Shown: piece by piece, positions 17,129 to 26,400 of the stretch
Layout of the letters: the number at the start of each line of letters is the position of its first letter
How positions within the stretch are numbered: position 1 is the stretch's first letter
DNA from: Bryobacterales bacterium
Lineage (GTDB): Bacteria; Acidobacteriota; Terriglobia; Bryobacterales; Bryobacteraceae
Reading direction: 5' to 3'
DNA length: 38,197 nt
Assembly (NCBI GenBank): GCA_020852755.1
Contig: JADZAF010000279.1
Span: 1 to 38,197, forward strand
Notes under the pieces: generated by a model
What the model saw: the letters and a program-made list of their open reading frames with translations, nothing else
Told to the model about the DNA's origin: nothing
Database searches by the model: none
Position numbers and translations under genes: made by a program

Positions 17129-17565
17129 GCAAGAGCTACCGGCACGGTCAGATCCTGAAACTCATCCGCTCCCGCAGAATCTCCACTCAGGAGGAGCTGG
17201 CTCAGGAACTCCGGGCCCAGGGCTTAGCCACCACTCAGGTCACTCTCTCCCGCGATATCCGTGAATTGCGGCTGGTGAAAACCACCGATGGCTACCGGGA
17301 GACGGCCCCGGCGGAGACCGGACCGCAACTGACCTCCCTGGCGGCCGCCTTCCTGCAGGACGTTCGCACCGCCCAGAACCTGGTCGTGCTCAAGACGGCG
17401 CCGGGGCACGCTAATTCGGTGGCCGTATCATTGGACAACGAAGAGTGGCCCGAGGTGGTAGGCACGATCGCGGGCGACGACACCATCCTGGTGATTGCTC
17501 CGGACATTCAGACGGCCGAGAGCGTGCGGGCGAAGCTGCTCGCGCTGCTGGAAACCGGCCGCTGA
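17125..17565 (+). CDS. argR: Arginine repressor ArgR
   Basis: The 146-residue product has an N-terminal winged helix-turn-helix (RHGQILKLIRSRRISTQEEL, then TQVTLSRDIRELRLVK) and a C-terminal arginine-binding oligomerisation domain ending GTIAGDDTILVIAPD, where the GDDT pair contacts arginine. It should sense arginine and bind the ARG boxes before argF, so the operon encodes its own repressor. The ATG at 17125 overlaps the argH stop (ATGA); an upstream extension of the frame lies inside argH and is not needed for the family N terminus. Confidence 0.95.
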   Translation: MSKSYRHGQILKLIRSRRISTQEELAQELRAQGLATTQVTLSRDIRELRLVKTTDGYRETAPAETGPQLTSLAAAFLQDVRTAQNLVVLKTAPGHANSVAVSLDNEEWPEVVGTIAGDDTILVIAPDIQTAESVRAKLLALLETGR

Positions 17566-17780
17566 CCGGCACAGCCGGCTGAGACGGCTCTCACACTGTC
17601 CACCCGCCCCGCTGCGGTTGCACCGCGGAGGCTGAACTCACCCCGGACGCCGCCCCCGAAACTCACCAGGCGCTCCGGGCCGCGTCTGCGCCGCCGCACC
17701 GGGCAGGCTTCCGTCTCGCAGCCGGTTTTCGCCCGTCTGCTCTCCTGCGGTACCAAAGTACCCTCCAAGAGCCACAAACG

Positions 17781-17851
17781 GGGGTAATACCTCTGGGCCT
17801 GGTTCTGTAACCTTCCCCGAAGTAGTCCCATATATTCGGTGGTATTACTCC
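17781..17851 (+). promoter_or_regulatory. Possible three-way-junction RNA in the S8 protease leader
   Basis: Within the 414-base gap 17566-17979, an 11-bp helix (17781-17791 with 17841-17851, one G-U pair) encloses two hairpins: GGTT-CTGT-AACC (17801-17812, extended by an outer GGG/CCC) and CCGAA/TTCGG (17817-17821 with 17835-17839). The outline resembles a riboswitch aptamer, but I match it to no known class. It ends about 128 bases before the protease start. A smaller inverted repeat GGTAC-N4-GTACC is at 17749-17762. No confident promoter was found in the gap. Confidence 0.3.
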
Positions 17852-17979
17852 GTCAATGTCACGGTTTATTTCAAGTTACGAGTACCAAAAGTGCGAAAAT
17901 TACTGGCGCTTTATACCAACAAGGTGTAATAAACGAGTAAGCAGGCAATTTCCCAAGATCTCGGAAAGGCAGCTAACCA

Positions 17980-19956
17980 ATGCTCAAATCGCTCAGTCCC
18001 ACGCGTTGTCATCTGTCACTGCACGTCATACTTCCGGTCTGTCTGGTCGCTATTCTGGGCGGCTCTTTCCAGCTCCCGGCGGCCGACTACAAGATCAGTC
18101 CTCAGTTGATGAAACAGCTCACCGAGGACGAAAACGCGGCCGCTCCGTTCTTCGTTGTGTTTGGAGAGCGTCCCAGCCTGGCGCCCGCCTATCGAATGAA
18201 TTACCAGTCTCGCGGCGCATTCGTAGTAAGGGCCCTGCAGCAGATCGCTGCGCGCAGCCAGGCCGGTGTCCGCGCCTTCCTGAACTCGAGAAACGTACGC
18301 TTCACGCCCTTCTGGGTGGAGAACAAGATCTACGTCTCCTCGGGAAGCCTGGAACTGGCCCGCGCGCTGGCCGCCCGGCCGGACGTCGCCGCCCTGATCC
18401 ACGAGGAGATCTTCCGCCTCCCCGATCCGCAGGCGGCGCCCGCTGCAGCCACCTCGGGAGTGCCCTGGAACATCAGCCAGATCCATGCCGACCAGGTCTG
18501 GCCCACCGCCCGGGGAGCGGGCATCGTGGTGGCCAACATCGACACCGGGGTGCAATACAATCACCCGGCCCTGGTCAATCAGTACCGGGGCTACAACGGC
18601 TCTTCCTTCGACCACACCGGCAACTGGAGCGATCCGACCGGACTCTGCGGATCCACCCCCTGTGATACCGGCGGCCATGGAACTCACACCATGGGAACCA
18701 TGGTGGGAGACGACGGAAACGGCAACCAGATCGGCGTTGCGCCGGCAGCCCGCTGGATCGCCTGCAAGGGCTGTGCCTCCAGTTCCTGCTCGAGCAGCGC
18801 CCTGGCCTCCTGCGCCCAATGGGTGATGGACCCGCTGGGCAACAACGGAGCTTCGGGCCGGCCTCACGTGGTCAACAACTCGTGGGGCGGCAGCGGGGGA
18901 TCCACCTGGTATCAAGGCTACGTAAGAAACTGGGTGGCGGCCGGCATCTTTCCCGCCTTCTCGATCGGCAACTCCGGCCCGACTTGCGGCACGGCCGGGT
19001 CCCCGGGCGACTACCCGGAATCGTTCGCCTCCGGCGCCGTCTCTTCCACCGGAGTAATCGCCTCGTTCTCTTCGCGCGGACCATCCAAACTGGGCGGCAT
19101 CAAGCCCGATGTCGCGGCTCCCGGGGTCGGCGTCCGTTCCAGCGTTCCCACCGATGCCTACGCTTCTTACAGCGGCACCTCGATGGCCAGTCCCCACTCG
19201 GCCGGCGCGGTGGCCCTGTTCTGGTCGGCGGCTCCCGGCTATCTGGGCAAGATCAGCAACACCGAGCAGATCATCCTCAACAGCGCCTCTCCGGTCGCTT
19301 CCTCGGAGAACTGCGGCGGCATCTCCGGGTCGCCCAACAACACCTACGGTTACGGGCTGCTCGACGTTTACCAGGCCGTGCTGGATGCAGGTGCGGGAGC
19401 GCCTCCGGCCAACACGCCGCCTGTCGTGGATATCGTCAACCCGGACAGCAACTCGTCTCATCCTTGCGGCGTAACGGTCACCTTCACGGCGACGGCAGCC
19501 GACAATGAAGAAGGAAGTATATCCAGCATCAGTTGGACCGACAACGGCCAGCCGATGGGCAGCGCCTCCACCGTTACAAAGACCTACTCCTGCTCCCAGG
19601 CGGGAAGCCATGCCATCGCGGCCAGCGCCAAGGACAGCAAGGACCTCTCCGGCTCGGACTCGATCACCATCACGATTTACGACGGCTCCATACCCGCTGC
19701 CCCGAGCAGTTTGAAGGCGTCGGTTAGCGGCGCGGTGGTCACCCTGACATGGAGCGACAACTCCACCAACGAGGACGGATTCCGGGTTGAATACAAGAGC
19801 AAGACTCTTGGCTGGAGCCCCGCGGTCACAGTGGGAACGGATGTGAAGACGGCAACCCACAGTCCCGGCAAAGGCAACTACAGCTATCGCGTGCTGGCCC
19901 TCAAGGGCGACCAGGCGTCGGCTCCTTCGAACGTGGCGAACGCGCGTGTGAAATAG
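17980..19956 (+). CDS. Secreted subtilisin-like S8 serine protease with C-terminal Ig-like domains
   Basis: The 658-residue product has an N-terminal signal segment (about 12-35, ending LPAADY), a propeptide-like region to about 155, and a subtilase domain (about 163-470). The triad is Asp188 (NIDTGVQ), His233 (GGHGTHTMG) and Ser401 (GTSMASP), with the oxyanion Asn331 in IGNSGP. The catalytic domain resembles bacillopeptidase F and fervidolysin types. A short Cys-rich insert lies at 262-278 (Cys262, 265, 270, 278). The C terminus carries a PKD/Ig-like module (about 485-565) and a fibronectin type III-like module (about 572-658), often used for substrate or surface binding. It likely degrades extracellular protein. 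Flanking genes are unrelated in function. Confidence 0.93.
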   Translation: MLKSLSPTRCHLSLHVILPVCLVAILGGSFQLPAADYKISPQLMKQLTEDENAAAPFFVVFGERPSLAPAYRMNYQSRGAFVVRALQQIAARSQAGVRAFLNSRNVRFTPFWVENKIYVSSGSLELARALAARPDVAALIHEEIFRLPDPQAAPAAATSGVPWNISQIHADQVWPTARGAGIVVANIDTGVQYNHPALVNQYRGYNGSSFDHTGNWSDPTGLCGSTPCDTGGHGTHTMGTMVGDDGNGNQIGVAPAARWIACKGCASSSCSSSALASCAQWVMDPLGNNGASGRPHVVNNSWGGSGGSTWYQGYVRNWVAAGIFPAFSIGNSGPTCGTAGSPGDYPESFASGAVSSTGVIASFSSRGPSKLGGIKPDVAAPGVGVRSSVPTDAYASYSGTSMASPHSAGAVALFWSAAPGYLGKISNTEQIILNSASPVASSENCGGISGSPNNTYGYGLLDVYQAVLDAGAGAPPANTPPVVDIVNPDSNSSHPCGVTVTFTATAADNEEGSISSISWTDNGQPMGSASTVTKTYSCSQAGSHAIAASAKDSKDLSGSDSITITIYDGSIPAAPSSLKASVSGAVVTLTWSDNSTNEDGFRVEYKSKTLGWSPAVTVGTDVKTATHSPGKGNYSYRVLALKGDQASAPSNVANARVK

Positions 19957-19981
19957 AGCGGAAGCTGTCCTTCACGGCCGG

Positions 19982-19990
19982 TGGTACACT
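19982..19990 (+). promoter_or_regulatory. Extended -10 box before the Tat TIM-barrel-like gene
   Basis: TGG followed by TACACT (19985-19990) ends eight bases before the ATG at 19999. No Shine-Dalgarno lies between, so a leaderless or near-leaderless message is likely. It supports the ATG at 19999 over the GTG at 19981, which would lie upstream of this box. Confidence 0.38.
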
Positions 19991-19998
19991 CGTCCCTC

Positions 19999-21432
19999 AT
20001 GAACCGACGACAGTTTGCCACCGGCCTGATGCTTCCGCTGGGCAGCCTGGCGGCCCAGCAGCGTCGCGGCTCCCCTGCCCGGGAGCGGGCCCGCAAGCGC
20101 TTTTCGGAGGTGGCCGCCAGCCTCTACGCCTGGGATTTGCTGGACGAAGGCGTGGACCCGGTGCTGGATACGCTCCAGGAGACCGCCCGGGCCAACAGCA
20201 CGTACCTGGTCGCCCTGATGCACTGGGAGAAGCGGCCGCTTACCGATTTCTACTATCCGCACAACCCCCGCCGCAAGACCTACTTTCCGGAAGACAGCCG
20301 CGCCTACTGGCGTCCCCGCCTGGAGCACTACCGGGAAACGAAGATCAAGCCGCGTACCAGCGAGCGCGAGGAACTCAAGGGCAAGGACTGGCTGGAACTG
20401 CTGGTCGCCGCAGCGCGCAAGCGCAAGTGGAAGACCGGTGCGGAGATCTCGCACACGGTGCTGGATTTCGAGCGCGCCCGCGGCGAGTACGCCTGGGCGG
20501 TGCAGAAGGACATCTATGGAAACCCCCTGGCCCAGTTAGTATGCGTGAACAACCCGGACTCGCGGAACTATCTCATTGGCCTCTTCACCGACCTGGTGAT
20601 AAACTACGATCTGGACTTCGTGCAGACCTGCCTGGTGCCCTTCGCCTCCGGGCGGCTGCGCGCCATGGCGGGCCTGGGCGGCGAACAGCACGAGCCGGGG
20701 ACTTTCGGTTTTGCCACCTGGGGCGGGGGCGGTGCGTCCGCACCTGTGGAAACCACCCTGCTCGCGTCCCTGGGCGGCTGCTTCTGTCCGAGCTGCGGGC
20801 TGGCGGCCAAGGCGCAAGGACTGGACTTGCAGGCCGTACGCCGGGCCATGCTCCCCCTGGCGGATATGCTGGACCATGCCGGGCCTGCCGAGGGGCACTA
20901 TCTGGCCCTGTTGCGCGCCTCCAATACTACCCCGCTGGCCATGCTGCTGCGGCACAGCGAGATGTTCGACTGGCTGAAGTTCCGGTGCGCCTCCCTGACC
21001 GACCTGTTCCGCGACGTGCACGCCGCGGTGCGGCGGATCAACCCGAGGATCGATCTGCGCCTGAACGCCTATATCTCCAGCAACCCGGAGTTGGGCGGCC
21101 TCGACCTGGCCGCCCTGAAGCCCTATCTCGGCTCGGTCCGCTCGAGCGATTATTCGGAGCAGTCCGGCTCCGCCGAACGTCTCGACCACAAGCGGCGTTT
21201 CCTGTTCTCCGTCCGCGCGGCCATCGGTGACGAGATGCACTTCCTCTCGGCCATCGGAGTCCGCCCCCGGGCTACACCGGAACTCATCCGCCAGGGAGTG
21301 GCCATATCCTCGGAGTGTGGCGCCGACGGCCTCTCATTGGGCCACTACGACGGAGCACCGCTGCGGAACCTGGAGGCCATCGCACAAGGACTGGACGAAG
21401 CGGACGTAACGGTGGTCACCGGCGCACGCTAG
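19999..21432 (+). CDS. Tat-exported TIM-barrel-like protein of unknown function
   Basis: The 477-residue product starts MNRRQFATGLMLPLGSLAA, a twin-arginine signal peptide. The mature part has the feel of a glycosidase-type (alpha/beta)8 barrel: alternating blocks such as STYLVALMHW, LVCVNNPDSRNYLIGLFTDLV and LDFVQTCLVPF, a Cys trio C261-F-C263-P-S-C266 of the kind seen in GH-like barrels (CFCPSCG), and a final GADGLSLGHYDGA strand-loop. I cannot name the substrate or a defined family. The gene is 26 bases before the GH13 phosphorylase gene, and each seems to have its own -10 box, so a shared role is only possible. The start is set by the Tat motif. Confidence 0.72.
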   Translation: MNRRQFATGLMLPLGSLAAQQRRGSPARERARKRFSEVAASLYAWDLLDEGVDPVLDTLQETARANSTYLVALMHWEKRPLTDFYYPHNPRRKTYFPEDSRAYWRPRLEHYRETKIKPRTSEREELKGKDWLELLVAAARKRKWKTGAEISHTVLDFERARGEYAWAVQKDIYGNPLAQLVCVNNPDSRNYLIGLFTDLVINYDLDFVQTCLVPFASGRLRAMAGLGGEQHEPGTFGFATWGGGGASAPVETTLLASLGGCFCPSCGLAAKAQGLDLQAVRRAMLPLADMLDHAGPAEGHYLALLRASNTTPLAMLLRHSEMFDWLKFRCASLTDLFRDVHAAVRRINPRIDLRLNAYISSNPELGGLDLAALKPYLGSVRSSDYSEQSGSAERLDHKRRFLFSVRAAIGDEMHFLSAIGVRPRATPELIRQGVAISSECGADGLSLGHYDGAPLRNLEAIAQGLDEADVTVVTGAR

Positions 21433-21440
21433 GGCGGAGG

Positions 21441-21446
21441 TATGAT
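21441..21446 (+). promoter_or_regulatory. -10-like box before the GH13_18 gene
   Basis: TATGAT (21441-21446) lies 12 bases before the ATG at 21459, in the 26-base gap after the TIM-barrel gene. A GGAGG sequence directly precedes it but is too far from the ATG to act as a normal ribosome site. Confidence 0.28.
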
Positions 21447-21458
21447 GCCGTCAGGTCC

Positions 21459-23366
21459 ATGTCCTCCGATCTGACCGCCGCCCAAGCCGGCTGGAAGCGC
21501 CTGCCCTACTCGGAAGGGCCGGATTTCGAGCGCCCTCTGCTCACCGTCGGCGCCCGTACCGGGCGTCGGTTGTTCCTGCGCCTTCGCTTTCTATACGGCG
21601 AGGCAACCGCGCGCCGGGTGATGCCCGAACTGATCCGCCTCCTCAAGGTGCATCACGCCCATAAGACCGATGCGCTGCTCGAGGCCGAGCGCGCCTGGGA
21701 TCCGGCCCGCCGTTTCAGCGAGCGGGACGCAGTCCTGATCGCTTACGGAGACATGGTCCGGGGCGGCTCCGGGTCTCCGCTCGCCGCGCTCGGGCGTTTC
21801 CTCGATGCGCTGCGCAGCCGGGCTCCGGTGTTCAACACGCTGCACGTGCTGCCCTTTTTCCCGTACACTTCGGATGCCGGTTTCTCGATCACCGATTTCC
21901 GCAGCGTCGACCCGCAGCTTGGCTCCTGGAAAGACATCCGGCAGATCGGCGAATCCTGCCGGCTGATGTTCGACGCTGTATTCAACCACGCCTCCTCCCG
22001 GAGCCTGCCCTTCCAGGAGATGCTGTGCGGCAATCCGGACTACCGGGACTTCGCGGTCACCTTCCGTTCCCGGGAGGAGCTGACCGCCGAACAGCGCCAC
22101 ATGCTGCGCCGGCCGCGCACCAGCGACATCCTTACCCGCTTCGACTCCATCTGCGGCCCGGTCTGGGTCTGGACCACGTTCTCGCCAGATCAGATCGACC
22201 TCAACTACCGGAACCCGAAAGTGCTGCTGAGCGTGATCGAGACTCTCCTGTTGTATGTCCGGCAGGGCGCCGACCTGGTGCGGCTGGACGCCGTCACCTA
22301 CCTTTGGGACGAACCGGGAACCCCCTCCGCCAACCTGGCCCAGACGCATGAGATTATCCGGCTGTTCCGGGACGTGCTGGACGTAGCCGCGCCCCAGGTA
22401 TCGCTGGTCACCGAGACCAACGTACCCCACCGCGAGAACGTCTCCTATTTCGGAAGCGGCCGCGACGAAGCCCAGATGGTCTACAACTTCGCCTTGCCGC
22501 CGCTGGTCTTGCACGCCTTCTACCGGGAGGACGCCTCCTATCTGACCGCCTGGGCGCGTGACCTCGAGTACCCTTCTCCGCACACCACCTACCTCAACAT
22601 TTTGGATACTCATGACGGCATCGGCCTGCCCGGAGTCGAAGGAATCCTTCCGCCCGAAGAGATCGATTTTCTGATCCGCCGGGCGCGCCAGCACGGAGCC
22701 TTCGTATCCTACCGGACACTGGAGGGCGGAGGCGAGGCGCCCTACGAGATCAACACCACGTGGTACAGCGCCCTGAATATGGACAACAGCCCCGAGGACC
22801 GCGCCTTCCAGGTGAAGCGCTTCGCCGCTTCCCGGAGCATCGCTCTGGCCTTGCGCGGCGTCCCGGGCATCTACCTGCACGGCCTGGTCGGCACCCGCAA
22901 TGACGTGCAACTCGCTCTCCGCACGAAGGTGAAACGCAACGTCAACCGGCCGGCGCTGGATGCCGGCCGGCTGCAGCAGAACATGGCGGAGCCGGGCGCC
23001 AAGCTCAACCTCATCCGTGACTGCCTGGGCCGGATGCTGGAGACGCGCGTGCGGCACGCCGCCTTCCACCCCAATGGCGGCCAGCACGTCCTGGCGATCT
23101 GTCCCGCCGCCTTCTGCGTTCTGCGGACCTCGCCGGCGGGCGGCGAACATGTCATTGCCCTGACCAACGTCACCTCCAGGCCCTGCCGGGTCGAGATTCC
23201 CACTGTCGAGGCCGGGCTGGAGGAAGCAACCTGGTTCGATCTGGTGGCCGGGCGGGGCTGGATGGCCAACGGCGGAAAGCTTACTGTCCTGATGCAGCCC
23301 TACGATGTGATGTGGCTCACACCCTTCGCCGAGTTGGAGCGCAGTATCGAATCGGCCGGGCAGTAA
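21459..23366 (+). CDS. GH13_18 glycoside phosphorylase, probably glucosylglycerate phosphorylase
   Basis: The 635-residue product belongs to the sucrose phosphorylase subfamily of GH13. Catalytic residues are the nucleophile Asp277 (VRLDAVTYLW), the acid/base Glu319 (VTETNVPH) and the third carboxylate Asp386 (LDTHDG). The substrate-region text TETNVPHRENVSYFG and MVYNFALPPLVLHAF resembles glucosylglycerate phosphorylases (for example YcjM of E. coli) more than sucrose phosphorylases. It would phosphorolyse alpha-glucosyl-glycerate, a compatible solute, to glucose 1-phosphate and glycerate in the cytoplasm. The ATG at 21459 is preferred; the open frame to 21315 overlaps the previous gene. A synthase for the solute is not in the window. 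Confidence 0.85.
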   Translation: MSSDLTAAQAGWKRLPYSEGPDFERPLLTVGARTGRRLFLRLRFLYGEATARRVMPELIRLLKVHHAHKTDALLEAERAWDPARRFSERDAVLIAYGDMVRGGSGSPLAALGRFLDALRSRAPVFNTLHVLPFFPYTSDAGFSITDFRSVDPQLGSWKDIRQIGESCRLMFDAVFNHASSRSLPFQEMLCGNPDYRDFAVTFRSREELTAEQRHMLRRPRTSDILTRFDSICGPVWVWTTFSPDQIDLNYRNPKVLLSVIETLLLYVRQGADLVRLDAVTYLWDEPGTPSANLAQTHEIIRLFRDVLDVAAPQVSLVTETNVPHRENVSYFGSGRDEAQMVYNFALPPLVLHAFYREDASYLTAWARDLEYPSPHTTYLNILDTHDGIGLPGVEGILPPEEIDFLIRRARQHGAFVSYRTLEGGGEAPYEINTTWYSALNMDNSPEDRAFQVKRFAASRSIALALRGVPGIYLHGLVGTRNDVQLALRTKVKRNVNRPALDAGRLQQNMAEPGAKLNLIRDCLGRMLETRVRHAAFHPNGGQHVLAICPAAFCVLRTSPAGGEHVIALTNVTSRPCRVEIPTVEAGLEEATWFDLVAGRGWMANGGKLTVLMQPYDVMWLTPFAELERSIESAGQ

Positions 23367-23401
23367 TCGGACTTACGAGGCCGCGTCCCGCGTACCCAAG
23401 C

Positions 23402-23410
23402 TGTTAAAAT
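23402..23410 (+). promoter_or_regulatory. Extended -10 promoter of metH
   Basis: TGT followed by TAAAAT (23405-23410; five of six consensus) ends 16 bases before the metH ATG. A predicted start near 23417 leaves about ten bases of leader. The 60-base gap is too short for a cobalamin or SAM riboswitch. Confidence 0.45.
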
Positions 23411-23426
23411 CGTAGTTTCCCTCTCT

Positions 23427-26400
23427 ATGACAACCCGTCTCGCTGAAGCGCTGGACACCCGTATCCTCGTACTCGATGGCGCCATGGGCACCATGTTGCA
23501 GCAGCGTCATCTCACGGCCGAGGACTTCGGCGGGCCGGCGCTGGAAGGCTGTAACGAGCACCTGACGAAAACGCGTCCGGACGTCATCCTGGACATCCAC
23601 CGCGCCTACCTGGAAGCCGGGGCGGATATCATCGAGACCAACACCTTCGGCGCCACTGCCCTCGTGCTGGCCGAGTACGGCTTACAGCGCGAGGCCCGGG
23701 ATCTGAACTGCCGGGCGGCCCGCCTGGCGCGCCAAGCGGCCGGCGAGTTCTCCACCGGTTCCAGGCCGCGCTTCGTGGCCGGCTCCATGGGGCCCACTAC
23801 CAAGGCTGTCAGCGTGACCGGCGGAGTAACGTTTCGCGAGCTGGAGGAGGCCTTCTACGAGCAGGGCGCCGGCCTGCTCGAGGGCGGCGCCGATCTCCTG
23901 CTGATGGAAACCTGCCAGGATACGCGCAACGTGAAGGCCGGGCTGCTGGCCGTCGAGCGCCTGGGCAAGGAGCGGGGCCGCGCCATCCCCCTCATGGTTT
24001 CCTGCACCATCGAGCCGATGGGGACCATGCTGGCCGGACAGGCGGCCGACGCCTTCTGGGTTTCCATCTCTCACGCCGAACTGCTCTCGGTCGGGTTGAA
24101 CTGCGCCACCGGGCCTGAGTTCATGACCGATCACATCCGGACGCTGCACGAACTCGCCCATGCGCGCATCTCCTGTTACCCCAATGCCGGCCTGCCCAAC
24201 GAGGAGGGCTGCTACCTGGAGACGCCCGAGTCGCTGGCGGCGCAGCTGGAGAAATTCGTCAACCATGGCTGGGTCAACATCCTGGGCGGCTGCTGCGGCA
24301 CCACCCCGGCTCACGTCCGCGCCATCGCCCGCATGGCGGAGGGAAGGCCGCCGCGTCCGGTCAAGCCACGCTCGCACCGCGCTTTCTACTCGGGAATCGA
24401 ACTGGTGGAAGCGGAGGAATCCAACCGGCCGCTGCTGGTCGGGGAGCGGACCAACGTCATCGGGTCCCGCGCCTTCAAAGAGCTGGTAGCCGGGGAGAAG
24501 TGGGAAGAAGCCACCGACATCGCGCGGCGGCAGATCCGCAACGGGGGCGCCGACGTGGTGGACGTCTGCCTGCAATCCACCGAGCGCGACGAGATCAAAG
24601 ACATTCCGCTGTTTTACGAGGCGCTGATCCGCAAGATCAAGGCGCCCATCATGATTGACACCACCGACCCGCGCGCCATGGAACTGGCGCTTACTTACTG
24701 CCAGGGCAAGTCGCTGATCAATTCGATCAATCTGGAGGACGGCGAGGAGAAGTTCGAGCGCACCTGCCCGCTGGCGCGCCGCTTCGGGGCGGCCCTGGTA
24801 GTAGGGTGCATCGACGAGGACAAGCAGCAGGCCCAGGCCTTCACCCGGGAGCGCAAGCTGGCCGTGGCCGAACGCTCCTACCGCCTGCTCACCGGGAAGT
24901 ACGGGATTCAGCCGGAGGACATCATCATCGATCCGCTGGTCTTCCCCTGCGCCACCGGCGACGTGAACTACATCGGCGGCGCGGTGGAGACCATCGAGGC
25001 GGTGCGGCTGGTGAAGGAGCGGCTTCCGCACGTGCGAACGGTTCTGGGCGTCTCCAACGTCTCGTTCGGCCTGCCGCCCGCGGCGCGCGAAGTGGTCAAT
25101 TCGGTCTTCCTGTACCACTCCACCAAGGCCGGTCTGGACCTGGCCATCGTGAACACGGAAAAGATCGAGCGCTTCGCCTCCCTCCCGGACGAGGAGCGCC
25201 GCCTGGCCGAAGCCCTGCTGTTCAACACCCCGCCCGCCGATGCCGCGGACGAGTCAGTGCGCACGGCTCCGGACGACTGGCGCCTGCAATCCCCGGAACA
25301 GCGCGCGGCCATCAACCAGCACCACATCGCCCGCATCACCGAGCATTTCCGCAAAGCCGGGGCGCGCACGAAAGCGGCGGCCTCCAGCCTCCCGCTCGAC
25401 CAGCGCCTGGCCAATTACATCATCGAAGGCACCCGGGACGGGCTGATCGCCGACCTGGAGCTGAAACGGCAGCAGGGCGCCGCGCCGCTCGATATCATCA
25501 ACGGCCCCCTGATGAACGGCATGAACGAAGTCGGCCGCCTGTTCAACAACAATGAGCTGATTGTCGCCGAGGTGCTGCAGTCCGCGGAGGCGATGAAGGC
25601 CGCCGTGGCCTACCTCGAGCAGTTCATGGAGAAAGCCGAAACGGCGGCGCGCGGCACGATCATCCTGGCCACGGTCAAGGGCGACGTGCACGATATCGGC
25701 AAGAACCTGGTGGAGATCATTCTGAGCAACAACGGCTACCAGGTCGTCAACCTGGGCATCAAGGTGCCGCCGGAAACCCTGATTCAGGCGTATCAGCAGC
25801 ACCGGCCGGACGCGATCGGCCTTTCCGGGCTGCTGGTGAAAAGCGCCCAGCAGATGGAGGTGACGGCGTCCGATCTCCGAGACGCGAACATCCGCATACC
25901 TCTTCTGGTGGGCGGCGCGGCGCTGTCGGACCGCTTCACCCGCACCAGGATCGCGCCGGCCTATGGCGAAGCGGTCTGCTACGCCAAGGACGCCATGACC
26001 GGCCTCTCACTGATGAACCGGTTGATGGATTCGGATCAGCGCGAAACGGTTTTGCAGGATCACCGGCCGCGCGCCGCGGAGGAGGAGCGGGGCCGGGAGC
26101 CGGCCGCCGTTGCGCCGGCCGGGGAGCGCCGCAGCTCGAAGGTGCGCACCGGCCTCCCCATCCCTGCGGCGCCTTACCTGGACCGCCGCGTACGCGACGT
26201 TCCCCACCTGGCCGAGGTCTGGAGCTACATCAACCCGCACATGCTCTACGGGCGGCACATGGGCTTCAAGGGCAACTTCGAGCAGCGCCTTCTCGAGCAC
26301 GACCCCAAGGCCATCGAGCTGTTCCACCAGATGGAGGAGTTGAAGCAGGAGGCGGCGCGGTTCATGAAGGTCCGCGCGGTCTGGCAGTTCTTCGAAACGG

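Noticed and set aside
17749-17894. Shared GTAC-containing motifs here and at 29806-29822
   Set aside because: GGTAC-N4-GTACC, AGTACCAAAAGTGC and AGTAC-N7-GTACT look alike, but spacer lengths and arms differ too much to call one operator.
23367-23426. SAM or B12 riboswitch before metH
   Set aside because: The gap is only 60 bases and contains a -10 box 16 bases before the start; there is no room for an aptamer.
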